Notes under the pieces: generated by a model
Seen by the model: only the letters and a program-made list of their open reading frames with translations
The model's database searches: none
Told to the model about the DNA's origin: nothing
Shown here: positions 1 through 8,644 of the stretch, in pieces
Numbering within the stretch: the stretch's first letter is position 1
How the letters are laid out: every line of letters begins with the position of its first letter
NCBI RefSeq assembly: GCF_000526495.1
Contig: NZ_JAGE01000001.1
Coordinates: 1,826,501 to 1,890,500 of the forward strand
DNA: 64,000 nucleotides
Direction of reading: 5' to 3'
Source of the DNA: Ruminiclostridium josui JCM 17888
GTDB taxonomy: Bacteria > Bacillota > Clostridia > Acetivibrionales > DSM-1351
Translations under genes and position numbers: made by a program

Positions 1-267
1 CTTATAGAAGCTCTTAAGAATAAAGATATCAATTTTATAGGCAAAAACTTGTGTAACGTTCTTGAGAGTGTTACTGTGGAGAGATATCCTTTGATAGACA
101 GAATAAAGAAGGATTTGATGTCCAAGGGGGCAATAGGCAGTATTATGAGCGGAAGCGGTCCTACTGTTTTTGGATTGTTTAAAAATGATACTATAGCCAA
201 AAAGGCTTACAGTAAAATAAACAAAAATAGAAATGACTGTATTTTGACATATATTACGAATGATTAG
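1..267 (+). CDS. ispE: 4-diphosphocytidyl-2-C-methyl-D-erythritol kinase, C-terminal part
   Basis: The reading frame is open from base 1 and the gene begins before the window. The visible 88 residues form the C-terminal part of a GHMP kinase. They include a glycine/serine-rich segment with MSGSGPTVFGLF (about window residues 50-61), the conserved third GHMP motif. IspE phosphorylates CDP-methylerythritol in the MEP pathway of isoprenoid synthesis in the cytoplasm. Another GHMP kinase cannot be excluded from this fragment alone, but IspE fits the motif and the GntR-type gene that follows 17 bases later, an arrangement I recall from clostridia. Confidence 0.8.
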   Translation, partial: LIEALKNKDINFIGKNLCNVLESVTVERYPLIDRIKKDLMSKGAIGSIMSGSGPTVFGLFKNDTIAKKAYSKINKNRNDCILTYITND

Positions 268-284
268 TGGGAGGATCATAAATA

Positions 285-971
285 ATGGCAGGCAAATTAT
301 CAAAAATTAATTTGAATGATTATAAACCATTAAGAGAAGTTATTTTTAATTCATTGAGAGAGGCTATTATAATAGGTGAATTGCGCCCAGGAGAGAGACT
401 TATGGAGGTGCAACTGGCAGAAAAAATGGGTGTCAGTAGAACACCTGTTAGAGAAGCCATAAGAAAGCTTGAACTTGAAGGGCTAGTGGATATGATTCCA
501 AGAAAGGGTGCACATGTTGCAGAGCTTTCTATAAAGGATATAATGGATGTTCTTGAGGTAAGAGCCTCACTAGATGGTTTGGCTACTTCGTTAGCTGCAG
601 AGAGAATTACCGATGATGAATTAAGGGAATTAAAGCATATAAACGGACAATTTGCTTCTTACATTGAAAAAGAAAACCTTAACGGTTCCATTAAAAAAGA
701 TGTGGAGTTTCATGACATTATTTACAAAGCATCACGAAACGATAAGCTAATTTCAATAATAAACAATTTGAGAGAGCAGGTTCAAAGGTTCAGGGTCATA
801 TACCTTAAAGAGTATAATAATTCTAAAAACCTTATAAAAGAACATAATGACATATATGAGGCTGTGAGTTCCAGGTCGGTGGAAAATGCCAGAAACATTG
901 CAAAAACTCACATAATAAATCAGGAGTCCACAATTCTTTCTTCTTTAAAAATGACAAAAGGTAATAGTTAA
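285..971 (+). CDS. GntR-family transcriptional regulator, FadR/FCD subfamily
   Basis: The 228-residue protein has an N-terminal winged helix (about residues 14-80) with the typical GntR run LREAIIIGELRPGERLMEVQLAE and recognition helix VSRTPVREAIRKLE. An all-helical FCD ligand-binding domain follows (about 90-215). FCD regulators bind small carboxylates, often through a metal, and usually repress nearby genes as dimers. The ATG has GGGAGG ten bases upstream. It sits 17 bases after ispE and is probably co-transcribed with it. The ligand and targets cannot be read from the sequence. Confidence 0.88.
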   Translation: MAGKLSKINLNDYKPLREVIFNSLREAIIIGELRPGERLMEVQLAEKMGVSRTPVREAIRKLELEGLVDMIPRKGAHVAELSIKDIMDVLEVRASLDGLATSLAAERITDDELRELKHINGQFASYIEKENLNGSIKKDVEFHDIIYKASRNDKLISIINNLREQVQRFRVIYLKEYNNSKNLIKEHNDIYEAVSSRSVENARNIAKTHIINQESTILSSLKMTKGNS

Positions 972-1060
972 ATTATTAGTTAATGAGGTTACCAGACATT
1001 TTAGTATTTTTTGAATATAATAAAGAGTAGGGTTGATTAATTTACAAAGAGGAAAAAAAC

Positions 1061-2671
1061 ATGTGGTTTAATGAATTTTTATCAAAATACAAATCAGGCA
1101 TATCCCATGAGTTTCTGTTTTACTTTAATGTAAAGGATACCATGGACAATACGAGAAATTTTTTCAGATATATAGATGATGAGTTTATTAAGCAGAGGAA
1201 TTTTGGAATTGTTGCTTTTTATGATATATCCAGGGGTCTTACTTTTTTGACCCCTGAAATGGAAAGAGAATTTAACAAAATAACCAACAATGAGGCAACA
1301 AAATTATTTTTTTCATTGCCATCTAAAATTTTTCCATTTATAGATATTGCACTAAAGAGTACAAAGATGGCTCTGTTTATAGACCATGCCGAGAAAATAG
1401 TTCCTTCTGGTGATATTGGAAGTATGACTTTAGAAGAAAGAATGGCTCTTATATGGATGTCGGAATGGTCAGTAAATTCCAAAATTTCATCAGTTGGAAG
1501 CACTATATTTATGCTAGCGGACAACCTTGCTGATATAAGTCGTGAATTTTTAAAATCTTCATACAGGATAGAACCAATTCTAGTAGAACTTCCCGGAGAA
1601 GAGGAAAGAAAAAGCTATATTGAATACTTACTTAATGACAAATCTACTACATCTGAAATATCTATTGACGAATTTGCAAAACTTTCATCAGGTCTAAACA
1701 GGAAAAGCATAAAAGATATAAAACTAAAGGCTGAGGCAGAAGGCGTACCTATCAGTTTTGATTTTATAAAAGAAAAAAAACATGAGGTTTTAAAAAAAGA
1801 ATACGGAGATGTTCTTGACTTTATATACCCAGAGATATCTTTTGAGGACATCGGAGGAATGGAAGCTGCTAAAAGCTATCTTACAAAAAACATTATAGAG
1901 CCAATTAGGAGAGGTGACACCAGAAGAGTCCCAATGGGAATTCTACTATGCGGACCGTCTGGAACCGGAAAAACATTATTGGTGGAAGCATTGGCAAAAT
2001 CAAGTGGGTTTAATTGTGTGAAAATTGATATGTCAAGGATTTTGGGACAATATGTTGGAGAGAGTGAAAAGAATTTTAAAAAGTGTCTGCTAGGGGCTAA
2101 ATCCCAGGAGCCTGTTATAGTATTTGTAGATGAAATCGATACTGCTTTTAGAAGAGGGGAGTCTGGTGATAGCGGAGTAAGTAGAAATATTTTTAGCGAA
2201 TTTTTACAATTCACTAGTAATACAAATAATAGGGGTAGAATTATTTTTATCGCTGCAACCAACAGGCCGGACCTTCTTGATGCTGCTTTAAAAAGAGCTG
2301 GAAGGTTTGATAAAAAGATACCTGTATTGCTTCCGGAAAAAGAGGAACGTGCTGAGATTTTCAGGATAATAATTAAGAAATACGGGTTTAGTACCGATAT
2401 TCAGAACTTTAATCCATATTCTGAGCTATCTGAAAGCTATACTGGAGCCGAAATAGATACAGTCGTTAGGAAAGCATATGAGCTAGCTTGCAACAAGACA
2501 GAGGAGCATCCTGTAATAACAGATGAGATTTTGAGAGAGGCTCTCAAAAAGTGCAGACCAAGTACTCAGGAGATTGAATTTATGACTGAGCTTGCTATTG
2601 ATGAGTGTGATGATATTGATTTACTGCCGGAAAAATATTGGTCTAGATTTGATAAATCATTGGATGATTAA
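1061..2671 (+). CDS. AAA+ ATPase, Vps4/p97/FtsH-like, with degenerate N-terminal AAA half
   Basis: This 536-residue protein has a complete classical AAA module in its C-terminal half. It shows FEDIGGMEAAK, Walker A GPSGTGKT (298-305), a pore-like loop near GQYVGESEKN, Walker B VFVDEID (354-360), sensor AATNRPD and arginine-finger segment KRAGRFD, then a helical lid to about residue 515. Residues 1-250 look like a second AAA-type fold: MALFIDHAEKI resembles a Walker B strand, yet no P-loop is present. AAA proteins of this type remodel or unfold proteins. The gene lies 137 bases upstream of a PspA gene on the same strand, suggesting a shared job at the membrane; that is inference. AAAGAGGA precedes the ATG. 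Confidence 0.85.
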   Translation: MWFNEFLSKYKSGISHEFLFYFNVKDTMDNTRNFFRYIDDEFIKQRNFGIVAFYDISRGLTFLTPEMEREFNKITNNEATKLFFSLPSKIFPFIDIALKSTKMALFIDHAEKIVPSGDIGSMTLEERMALIWMSEWSVNSKISSVGSTIFMLADNLADISREFLKSSYRIEPILVELPGEEERKSYIEYLLNDKSTTSEISIDEFAKLSSGLNRKSIKDIKLKAEAEGVPISFDFIKEKKHEVLKKEYGDVLDFIYPEISFEDIGGMEAAKSYLTKNIIEPIRRGDTRRVPMGILLCGPSGTGKTLLVEALAKSSGFNCVKIDMSRILGQYVGESEKNFKKCLLGAKSQEPVIVFVDEIDTAFRRGESGDSGVSRNIFSEFLQFTSNTNNRGRIIFIAATNRPDLLDAALKRAGRFDKKIPVLLPEKEERAEIFRIIIKKYGFSTDIQNFNPYSELSESYTGAEIDTVVRKAYELACNKTEEHPVITDEILREALKKCRPSTQEIEFMTELAIDECDDIDLLPEKYWSRFDKSLDD

Positions 2672-2808
2672 TATATGATATTTTAGAAATAATTATTTAC
2701 ATTACTGTATTTTTATTATAAATTTAAAGTATCTTATTATAGTTCGTAAATTTTATTAATAACATTGTAAAAAATAGTGTTTATATACTTTTAAGGAGGA
2801 ATAGAATA

Positions 2809-3540
2809 ATGGGTTTATTTAGTAGACTGGGACAAATGTTTAGAGGATTTTTCGGCTTATTTGTTGGAAATCTTGAAGAAAGAAACCCTGAAGCATTGTT
2901 CGAAGATATAAAGAATCAGATAGATAAGGCAAGGCGCGAGGCTGAACAGCAAATTATTGAAATTCAAACAAGTGCTGAAATGATTAAAATAGAGATGAAA
3001 ACAGCCGAAAAAAACCTTAACGCCATAAAAGCAAGAGTTGAGTCTGCACAGAGAATTGGAGACAAGGAGCTTCTAGTTGAGCTTCTGGTTCAGGAAGAAG
3101 AATATCAGACTGTATATGAGACTCATAAAGCAACTTATGATAATGCCATGGAGCAGGTTCAAAAGATACGCGAGGACTACAAGATTTTTGAGTCTGAGAT
3201 GAATGCAAAACTTAATGAGCTGAAAACTCTTAAATCACAGGCAAAAATGGCTAATTTGCGCGAAAATATTAACTCTGTTAATGCACAGTATACTTCAAAG
3301 AATAGCAGGGTTGGAAGTGTTAATGACAGCTTAGACAGAGCACGTGAAATAGTTAATAAAAAGACTGCGAGAGCTAATGCTGTGGAATCACTTAACCAGG
3401 ATAATATTGAAATGAAACTTAAGAAATTGGATATGAATTCCGCAAGAGACAGGGCGAGAGCGAGAGCAGAGGCACTTCTTGGAGGAGATAACGGTGGATT
3501 TGAAGTAAAAGAGAAAACAGATAATAAGATATCTAATTAA
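2809..3540 (+). CDS. pspA: PspA/IM30 (Vipp1) family membrane-stress protein
   Basis: This 243-residue protein starts with the amphipathic helix typical of PspA (GLFSRLGQMFRGFFG). Long, highly charged coiled-coil helices follow (about 25-220), with the family-like segment RNPEALFEDIKNQIDKARREAEQQ. PspA proteins belong to the ESCRT-III superfamily; they assemble into rods or rings on the inner leaflet and protect or remodel the membrane under stress. The C-terminal residues 220-243 are an acidic-basic tail. A strong AAGGAGG lies ahead of the ATG. No PspF, PspB, PspC or LiaRS genes are nearby; the neighbour is an AAA+ ATPase instead. Confidence 0.9.
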   Translation: MGLFSRLGQMFRGFFGLFVGNLEERNPEALFEDIKNQIDKARREAEQQIIEIQTSAEMIKIEMKTAEKNLNAIKARVESAQRIGDKELLVELLVQEEEYQTVYETHKATYDNAMEQVQKIREDYKIFESEMNAKLNELKTLKSQAKMANLRENINSVNAQYTSKNSRVGSVNDSLDRAREIVNKKTARANAVESLNQDNIEMKLKKLDMNSARDRARARAEALLGGDNGGFEVKEKTDNKISN

Positions 3541-3563
3541 TTGATGAATAAGGATATTACAAA

Positions 3564-4058
3564 ATGGATACACATATTAGAGAAGCAATGGAAACAGATT
3601 TACCCCAAATAACGGATATTTACAATTGGGCGGTTATAAATACAACTGCCTCATTTGATATAAACCCGCAAACCATAGAGCAAAGAGCTGTATGGTTTTC
3701 CCATTATAAGGGTAGTCGTTTTCCTTTAATTGTCTATGTAAAAGATGATAAGATTGCAGGTTATGCATGTCTATCTACATTCAGGGCAAAAGAAGGTTAT
3801 AAAAATACTTGCGAGCTATCTGTGTATGTTCATCCTGATTATCAAAAAATGGGTATAGGCAAAAAGCTTATGGATAACGTAATAGAACTTGGGAGAGAAG
3901 CGGGATACCATGTTATTATTTCATGTATTACCACAGATAATAAGATAAGTATTCAAATGCATGAGAAAAAAGGGTTTAAACTTTGTGGTGAAATGAAAGA
4001 GGTCGGGTACAAATTTGGAAGATACCTGGATTGTCTTTTTTATCAGCTTTTTCTATAG
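3564..4058 (+). CDS. GNAT-family N-acetyltransferase, phosphinothricin acetyltransferase-like
   Basis: The 164-residue protein begins IREAMETDLPQITDIYNWAV and continues with NTTASFDINPQT, the pattern of phosphinothricin or methionine-sulfone acetyltransferases. The acetyl-CoA binding motif is YQKMGIGKKLMD (about 94-105), after the strand CELSVYVHPD. A C-terminal GFKLCGEMKEVGYKFGRYLD completes the fold. It should transfer an acetyl group from acetyl-CoA to a small amine or amino-acid analogue; the substrate is unknown. It follows pspA by 23 bases, so it is likely in the same transcript, though it may only be a passenger. Confidence 0.88.
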   Translation: MDTHIREAMETDLPQITDIYNWAVINTTASFDINPQTIEQRAVWFSHYKGSRFPLIVYVKDDKIAGYACLSTFRAKEGYKNTCELSVYVHPDYQKMGIGKKLMDNVIELGREAGYHVIISCITTDNKISIQMHEKKGFKLCGEMKEVGYKFGRYLDCLFYQLFL

Positions 4059-4089
4059 GATTGAATTTTGTATGTAAGAAGAGGGAATT

Positions 4090-4917
4090 ATGAATTCTAA
4101 TTTATTTGTAAGTGCACTTTTAAGATTCAGAAATTTTTCAACTTTGATTATATGGACGGCTTTAGTCAATTTATTAAGTAATAGTAGCCAGGTTCAAGAT
4201 ATGATTACATTGAAGTCAGTAAGTAACTCTTTAGTTTTAACAGGGGCTTACGGAGCGGGTGTTGTAGTATACCTTGCTATGGTTATACAAAGCATGTTCA
4301 GCAACAATTATAGGGAAGAAGTTAAAAGGAAGGAAAAGAAAAAGGAAATCAATGATCTGAATCGGCAGTGCAATAGGCTTTCCGTACAGGCAAGAAACTT
4401 ATGTAACCCGATTCAAAAACAAAAATTAAGAAAGATAATGCAAGACAAGAACGATATTTATAATTCGCAAAAACGCGGAGAAGAATATAGTTATCTTAAG
4501 GAAAAGATTGTAGAACAGAGTTTAAAGCTTGTTATTTCTTATATAAAGCTTATGACAAACTATTCAATTAGAAGTAAGGAAATATCTGAGATTAATATTA
4601 GTGATTTAATGAATAAAATAAACGCTAACAGAAGAAAAATAAGTTTTATGAAAGATGACAGAATGCTTGACGATATTAAGAACATCATTGAAATGGATGA
4701 AAAGGCCATTGAAAGAGTCAAGGAGGAGAGGAACGAATTAGAAAGGATACATGCAAGACTTGATTATATAGAGAGCATGTTGAATATGTTCAAACATCAG
4801 ATAATATCAAGTATAGAATCTGAAGAAATGGTTGAAAAATTAGAGACAGCTGTGAACGAAGCAACTGCGCTGGACAGCGTGTTACAAGAAAGAAGAAGAA
4901 ATCAGATAAGATTGTAA
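4090..4917 (+). CDS. Unrecognised membrane-anchored coiled-coil protein
   Basis: I do not recognise this 275-residue protein. Residues 14-32 and 47-69 are hydrophobic and probably form a membrane hairpin. The remaining 200 residues are almost all helical, highly charged and rich in Lys, Glu, Arg and Asn, with coiled-coil stretches around 75-135 and 180-250. The C-terminal part (ERIHARLDYIESMLNMFKHQ) is the most patterned and could be a binding surface. It is 31 bases after the GNAT gene and downstream of the AAA+ ATPase and pspA, so a role as membrane adaptor for those proteins is possible. GAGGGAATT precedes the ATG. Confidence 0.7.
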   Translation: MNSNLFVSALLRFRNFSTLIIWTALVNLLSNSSQVQDMITLKSVSNSLVLTGAYGAGVVVYLAMVIQSMFSNNYREEVKRKEKKKEINDLNRQCNRLSVQARNLCNPIQKQKLRKIMQDKNDIYNSQKRGEEYSYLKEKIVEQSLKLVISYIKLMTNYSIRSKEISEINISDLMNKINANRRKISFMKDDRMLDDIKNIIEMDEKAIERVKEERNELERIHARLDYIESMLNMFKHQIISSIESEEMVEKLETAVNEATALDSVLQERRRNQIRL

Positions 4918-4990
4918 TACAGACTGGAAGTGGGATAATTTGGACAACCGGCATTTGTAGCGTTTTATATGAAACCAAGGGGGATTTCAA

Positions 4991-6568
4991 ATGTCAGCAA
5001 ATATCACTATCTTTTCTTCTCCGTACATTATTATAACGCAACGGGATGATGGATATTACATAGAATCTTTAAAAAAAGGATTAAGTATTGACGAATTTCA
5101 AAAAATTCTAAATTCGCATCCTGAAATCAAAGTAACAGACTTTGCAGTAATTAAAAATGCACTTGTATTGGCACCGCAAGACCCCAAAAAATTTGCCATT
5201 GCAAAAGAGAGAATAAGTGTAGAAGTATCTGGAGACGAATTGAGGGCTTATGTAACCGTTAATGTGGGACAACAAGAAGTTTTAGGGACTGAAATAATCA
5301 AAGAGGTAGTTCTTGCATTAAACCGTAGAGGAGTTGTCTATGGGATAAAAAAGGACGTGCTCTTAAATTTGACTGCCGGTAAAACGGTACTTATAGCTGA
5401 AGGAGAACTTCCACAAAATGGAACTGATTCTCAAAATAAGTTATACCAGATAAAAGAAGCTAAACCCGAAATTAAAGAAGACGGTACTGCAGATCACTAT
5501 GACTTAAACCTAATAAATATGGTAGCAGAAGGGGAGTGGCTGGGTGAAAAAATTCATGCAACTCCCGGAAAAGAAGGAAAAACAGTATTTGGCAGTCCTA
5601 TAAAACCTATGCCCGGAAAAGATTATCCGATTTTTTTTGACCGCAAAACAGTAAGAGCTGTAGAAGAAAATGGTAAAACAACTCTGTATGCTATGAGGAA
5701 GGGGGCTGTTTATTTCGCAGGAGACAGTATAGGTGTATCTAATCACTTAGAAATAGGTGAAAATGTAGGAGTTAAAACTGGGAATGTAGATTTTGATGGT
5801 TATTTAACCGTTAAGGGGACTATTGAAGATAACTATACAGTTACTACCACAAAGGATATAGAAATACTTGGTGAATATGGTGTTGGTAGTTGTAAAGAAA
5901 TAAACAGCAGTGAAGGAAGTATTTATATAAGAGGAGGTATAGCAGGTAAGGGTAAGACTGTTATAAAATGCAAAAAAAATCTGTATATTAAGTTTGTTGC
6001 TGATGCAGACATAATTTGCGATGGAAGTGTACACGTAGGCTTTTACTGTTTGAATAGCAATATTATTGCTAAGGAGGTAATATTGGAATCATTAAAAGGC
6101 CAGATTATCGGAGGAAATATAACTGCGAATATAAAGGTGTTGGCATCTACATACGGTACTCCAAGTGAGAAAAGAACCAACATATGTGTAAAAGGATTTG
6201 ATAGGATTGCACTTAAAGATTCACTTGATAATCTCATGCAGGAAATAGAACAGCTTAGAGCCAAAATGAACCAGTATAAGCAGCAAATATCTATTTTTAA
6301 CTTATCTGATGCAGGAAAGTCAAGAAAAAATGAGTTTGAGAAGCTTAATGAGATTTACAATAATATAAGAATGGAACTACAGGTAAAGGAGGAAGCTAAA
6401 AAGAATATTGTAGGGTATCTGAAAGCCAAAGGAGAAGGAGAAATTACAATTCTTAAGAAGGCATTTCCAAACACCTTTTTTGAAATTAAAGGAATCCAAA
6501 AGGAAATTCAAAAACCTGTACTTAGAACAAGCTTTTTCTATAGTGAAGGAACAATAAAAGAACTATAA
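4991..6568 (+). CDS. FapA-like DUF342 protein
   Basis: The 525-residue protein shows the FapA (DUF342) layout. There is an N-terminal domain (about 1-170) and a repetitive central beta-helix (about 175-400) with strands such as GVKTGNVDFDGYLTVKGTIEDN. A coiled coil (about 405-470) is followed by a short beta tail. Motifs typical of the family include NMVAEGEWLGEKIHATPG and GKEGKTVFGSPIKP. FapA-type proteins are widespread in clostridia; their biochemical role is poorly known, with links to cell-surface and polar regulation proposed for relatives. GGGGG precedes the ATG. The gene heads the tract that continues with the GAF protein. Confidence 0.85.
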   Translation: MSANITIFSSPYIIITQRDDGYYIESLKKGLSIDEFQKILNSHPEIKVTDFAVIKNALVLAPQDPKKFAIAKERISVEVSGDELRAYVTVNVGQQEVLGTEIIKEVVLALNRRGVVYGIKKDVLLNLTAGKTVLIAEGELPQNGTDSQNKLYQIKEAKPEIKEDGTADHYDLNLINMVAEGEWLGEKIHATPGKEGKTVFGSPIKPMPGKDYPIFFDRKTVRAVEENGKTTLYAMRKGAVYFAGDSIGVSNHLEIGENVGVKTGNVDFDGYLTVKGTIEDNYTVTTTKDIEILGEYGVGSCKEINSSEGSIYIRGGIAGKGKTVIKCKKNLYIKFVADADIICDGSVHVGFYCLNSNIIAKEVILESLKGQIIGGNITANIKVLASTYGTPSEKRTNICVKGFDRIALKDSLDNLMQEIEQLRAKMNQYKQQISIFNLSDAGKSRKNEFEKLNEIYNNIRMELQVKEEAKKNIVGYLKAKGEGEITILKKAFPNTFFEIKGIQKEIQKPVLRTSFFYSEGTIKEL

Positions 6569-6614
6569 ATAGTAATCAATGCAGCAAAGTTAATTGTTGG
6601 GGAGGGAAAGTTAT

Positions 6615-8540
6615 ATGAAATACCAGTCAATACTACAAAGGCTTGAAGATGAGAAAAAAGATGAAATATTATCAGCAAAACTATATAGATATAACGGACT
6701 AATGCAAGCAATAGAGTACTTTTCACAAAAACTTGTGTTTGAACAGATAATAGACGCAGCTTTCGATTTTATAAATGAACTATTACTTATAAACAATGCT
6801 ATAGTATATGTTCTTGAAGAAAGCATATATACTGCAAAGAGGGTTAAGGGATTTAAGGATTATGTAAAAGAAATAGAAAACACAAGTAATTTTGAGAACC
6901 TCGCCACTTTTTATGGAAATATCCTTTATGAAAAAGAGAAAATAGTCAGGTTTTTTGACTCAGAAATGATTACTAACATGGATATAAATGCCGTAGTTCC
7001 ATTAATTATAGAAGGAAAGCTTTATGGTTTTATAATGATTAACGGCAAAGATTTTTCAGATGATGACTATATAATATTAGAATCTCTGATGCGTCTTATA
7101 AATAATGCTCTTGAAAATTATAGCAGGTATGAGAGTCTGGCTAAAGTAAATAAAGTACTTGACGAAAAGATATTCAACCTTTTTGCAATAAATCAATCAT
7201 CCAAAGTGCTCCTAAGCGAATTAAGAATCGATGCATTGTATGACTTAGCTGTTGAATTATTCTCGGAATTAACAAGGAGTACAGTTACAGGCTTTATTTT
7301 ATTTGATGAAAGAAGCCACAGATATATTTTAAAGGGATTTAAGGATGTATTTTACAAAATCAAAGATATTTTTGTAAGTATTGAACTAAATAAAAATTAT
7401 AAAATTGACTCCAACAAAGTTATTATAGATTTGGAAAACCCCAAAGATAGAGATTATTTCTTCAATCTGTTTGAAGATTCAGAAGAGCAGGTAAAAGCAT
7501 TTAATGCTAAGTATATTGTTATAATTATAAAAGAAAGTCAAATTTTAGGTTTTGTAACATTAAGTGATACTGTAACAGGGGACAAATACAGCAGTGGTAT
7601 ATTTGAACTCATAGAAAGTCTTGCATCATCTATGTATATTGCATTAAGCAATGCTGATTTGTTTAAACAGGTAAACGAGCAGAAACAAATTATCCAAAGA
7701 AAGCTGGATAAGCTAGTTTCTTTGAATAAATTAACAAAGAACATTAGCAGTTCTTTACGAATAGAAACCCTTATGGAGGTTACAGCTAAGACACTTGAAA
7801 TTTCTTTTAATATGCAAAAGGGACTGCTTTGTCTGTATGATAAGGAATCAAATGAGTTTAGTGTATCTGAATCAATTGGTTTAGACGGTAACTTGGACAA
7901 ATGCATAATTCCAAACGACAAGTGGAGACGTGTTTTTGAGGGTGATTACATTTATGAAATCGGTCAGGATAAAGTAACCGAATATATGGGATATGAAGCA
8001 GCTGAGAAGGTAGGAGAGTCTCAGGGAATACTTATTGTACCTATATATGTTGATACTCTAGAAGTTGAGCTGCTAGGAGCTATTGTAATATTTAAATATG
8101 ACGGTTTGCAACTTGATAATGAAGAAAATCTTATAACTTTGGAAACAATAGCGGGGCATATAGCTCCGGTGTTAAAGAATCTATTGGTTATTCAGATGCA
8201 GCAAAGGTTTATGCTTCCAAATTATGTTGAGCTTTTTAAGAATGAATTAAAACATGAAGTAAAAGCTGCCATGGATTACAATATCAACTTATCTGTTATT
8301 CAGGTTGAGGATAAAAGAGATTTTATTTTTAAGGGTACTAGTATTATTGATAGCATAAAGGATAATTTCAAAAAAGTATATCCTTTTTCATATAATAATG
8401 TGTTTATTATAGAGAATGACGATGAAAATATTGAAGACAGAATAATAAAATGTACAGGAGTTACTGATTTAAAGATAAGAAAAATGGTTCTGGGTAAAGA
8501 TTTTAAGAATTTTGCAAACTTTTTTGACCTTTTCAGATAA
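6615..8540 (+). CDS. Multi-GAF-domain sensory protein without clear output domain
   Basis: The start chosen is ATG 6615, with GGGGAGGG seven bases upstream; an in-frame TTG at 6594 is not needed. The 641-residue protein contains three GAF-like modules (about 30-165, 190-345 and 375-530), linked by helices such as NEQKQIIQRKLDKLVSLNKLTKN. GAF domains bind small molecules or sense redox state. No histidine kinase, HD or EAL motif is present. The last 100 residues have strands and spacing reminiscent of a GGDEF fold (LSVIQVED, later FSYNNVFIIE) but lack the GGDEF signature. It follows the FapA-like gene by 46 bases and is probably co-transcribed. Confidence 0.78.
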   Translation: MKYQSILQRLEDEKKDEILSAKLYRYNGLMQAIEYFSQKLVFEQIIDAAFDFINELLLINNAIVYVLEESIYTAKRVKGFKDYVKEIENTSNFENLATFYGNILYEKEKIVRFFDSEMITNMDINAVVPLIIEGKLYGFIMINGKDFSDDDYIILESLMRLINNALENYSRYESLAKVNKVLDEKIFNLFAINQSSKVLLSELRIDALYDLAVELFSELTRSTVTGFILFDERSHRYILKGFKDVFYKIKDIFVSIELNKNYKIDSNKVIIDLENPKDRDYFFNLFEDSEEQVKAFNAKYIVIIIKESQILGFVTLSDTVTGDKYSSGIFELIESLASSMYIALSNADLFKQVNEQKQIIQRKLDKLVSLNKLTKNISSSLRIETLMEVTAKTLEISFNMQKGLLCLYDKESNEFSVSESIGLDGNLDKCIIPNDKWRRVFEGDYIYEIGQDKVTEYMGYEAAEKVGESQGILIVPIYVDTLEVELLGAIVIFKYDGLQLDNEENLITLETIAGHIAPVLKNLLVIQMQQRFMLPNYVELFKNELKHEVKAAMDYNINLSVIQVEDKRDFIFKGTSIIDSIKDNFKKVYPFSYNNVFIIENDDENIEDRIIKCTGVTDLKIRKMVLGKDFKNFANFFDLFR

Positions 8541-8644
8541 GGTAAGAATTACTTAAAATTTCAGAACCACGTTTTCAGATTTGCAGCAAAACAAGCTGAG
8601 GAGAAAGCAAAAAATATAATGCTAATGATATTTGGAGGTTTTGT

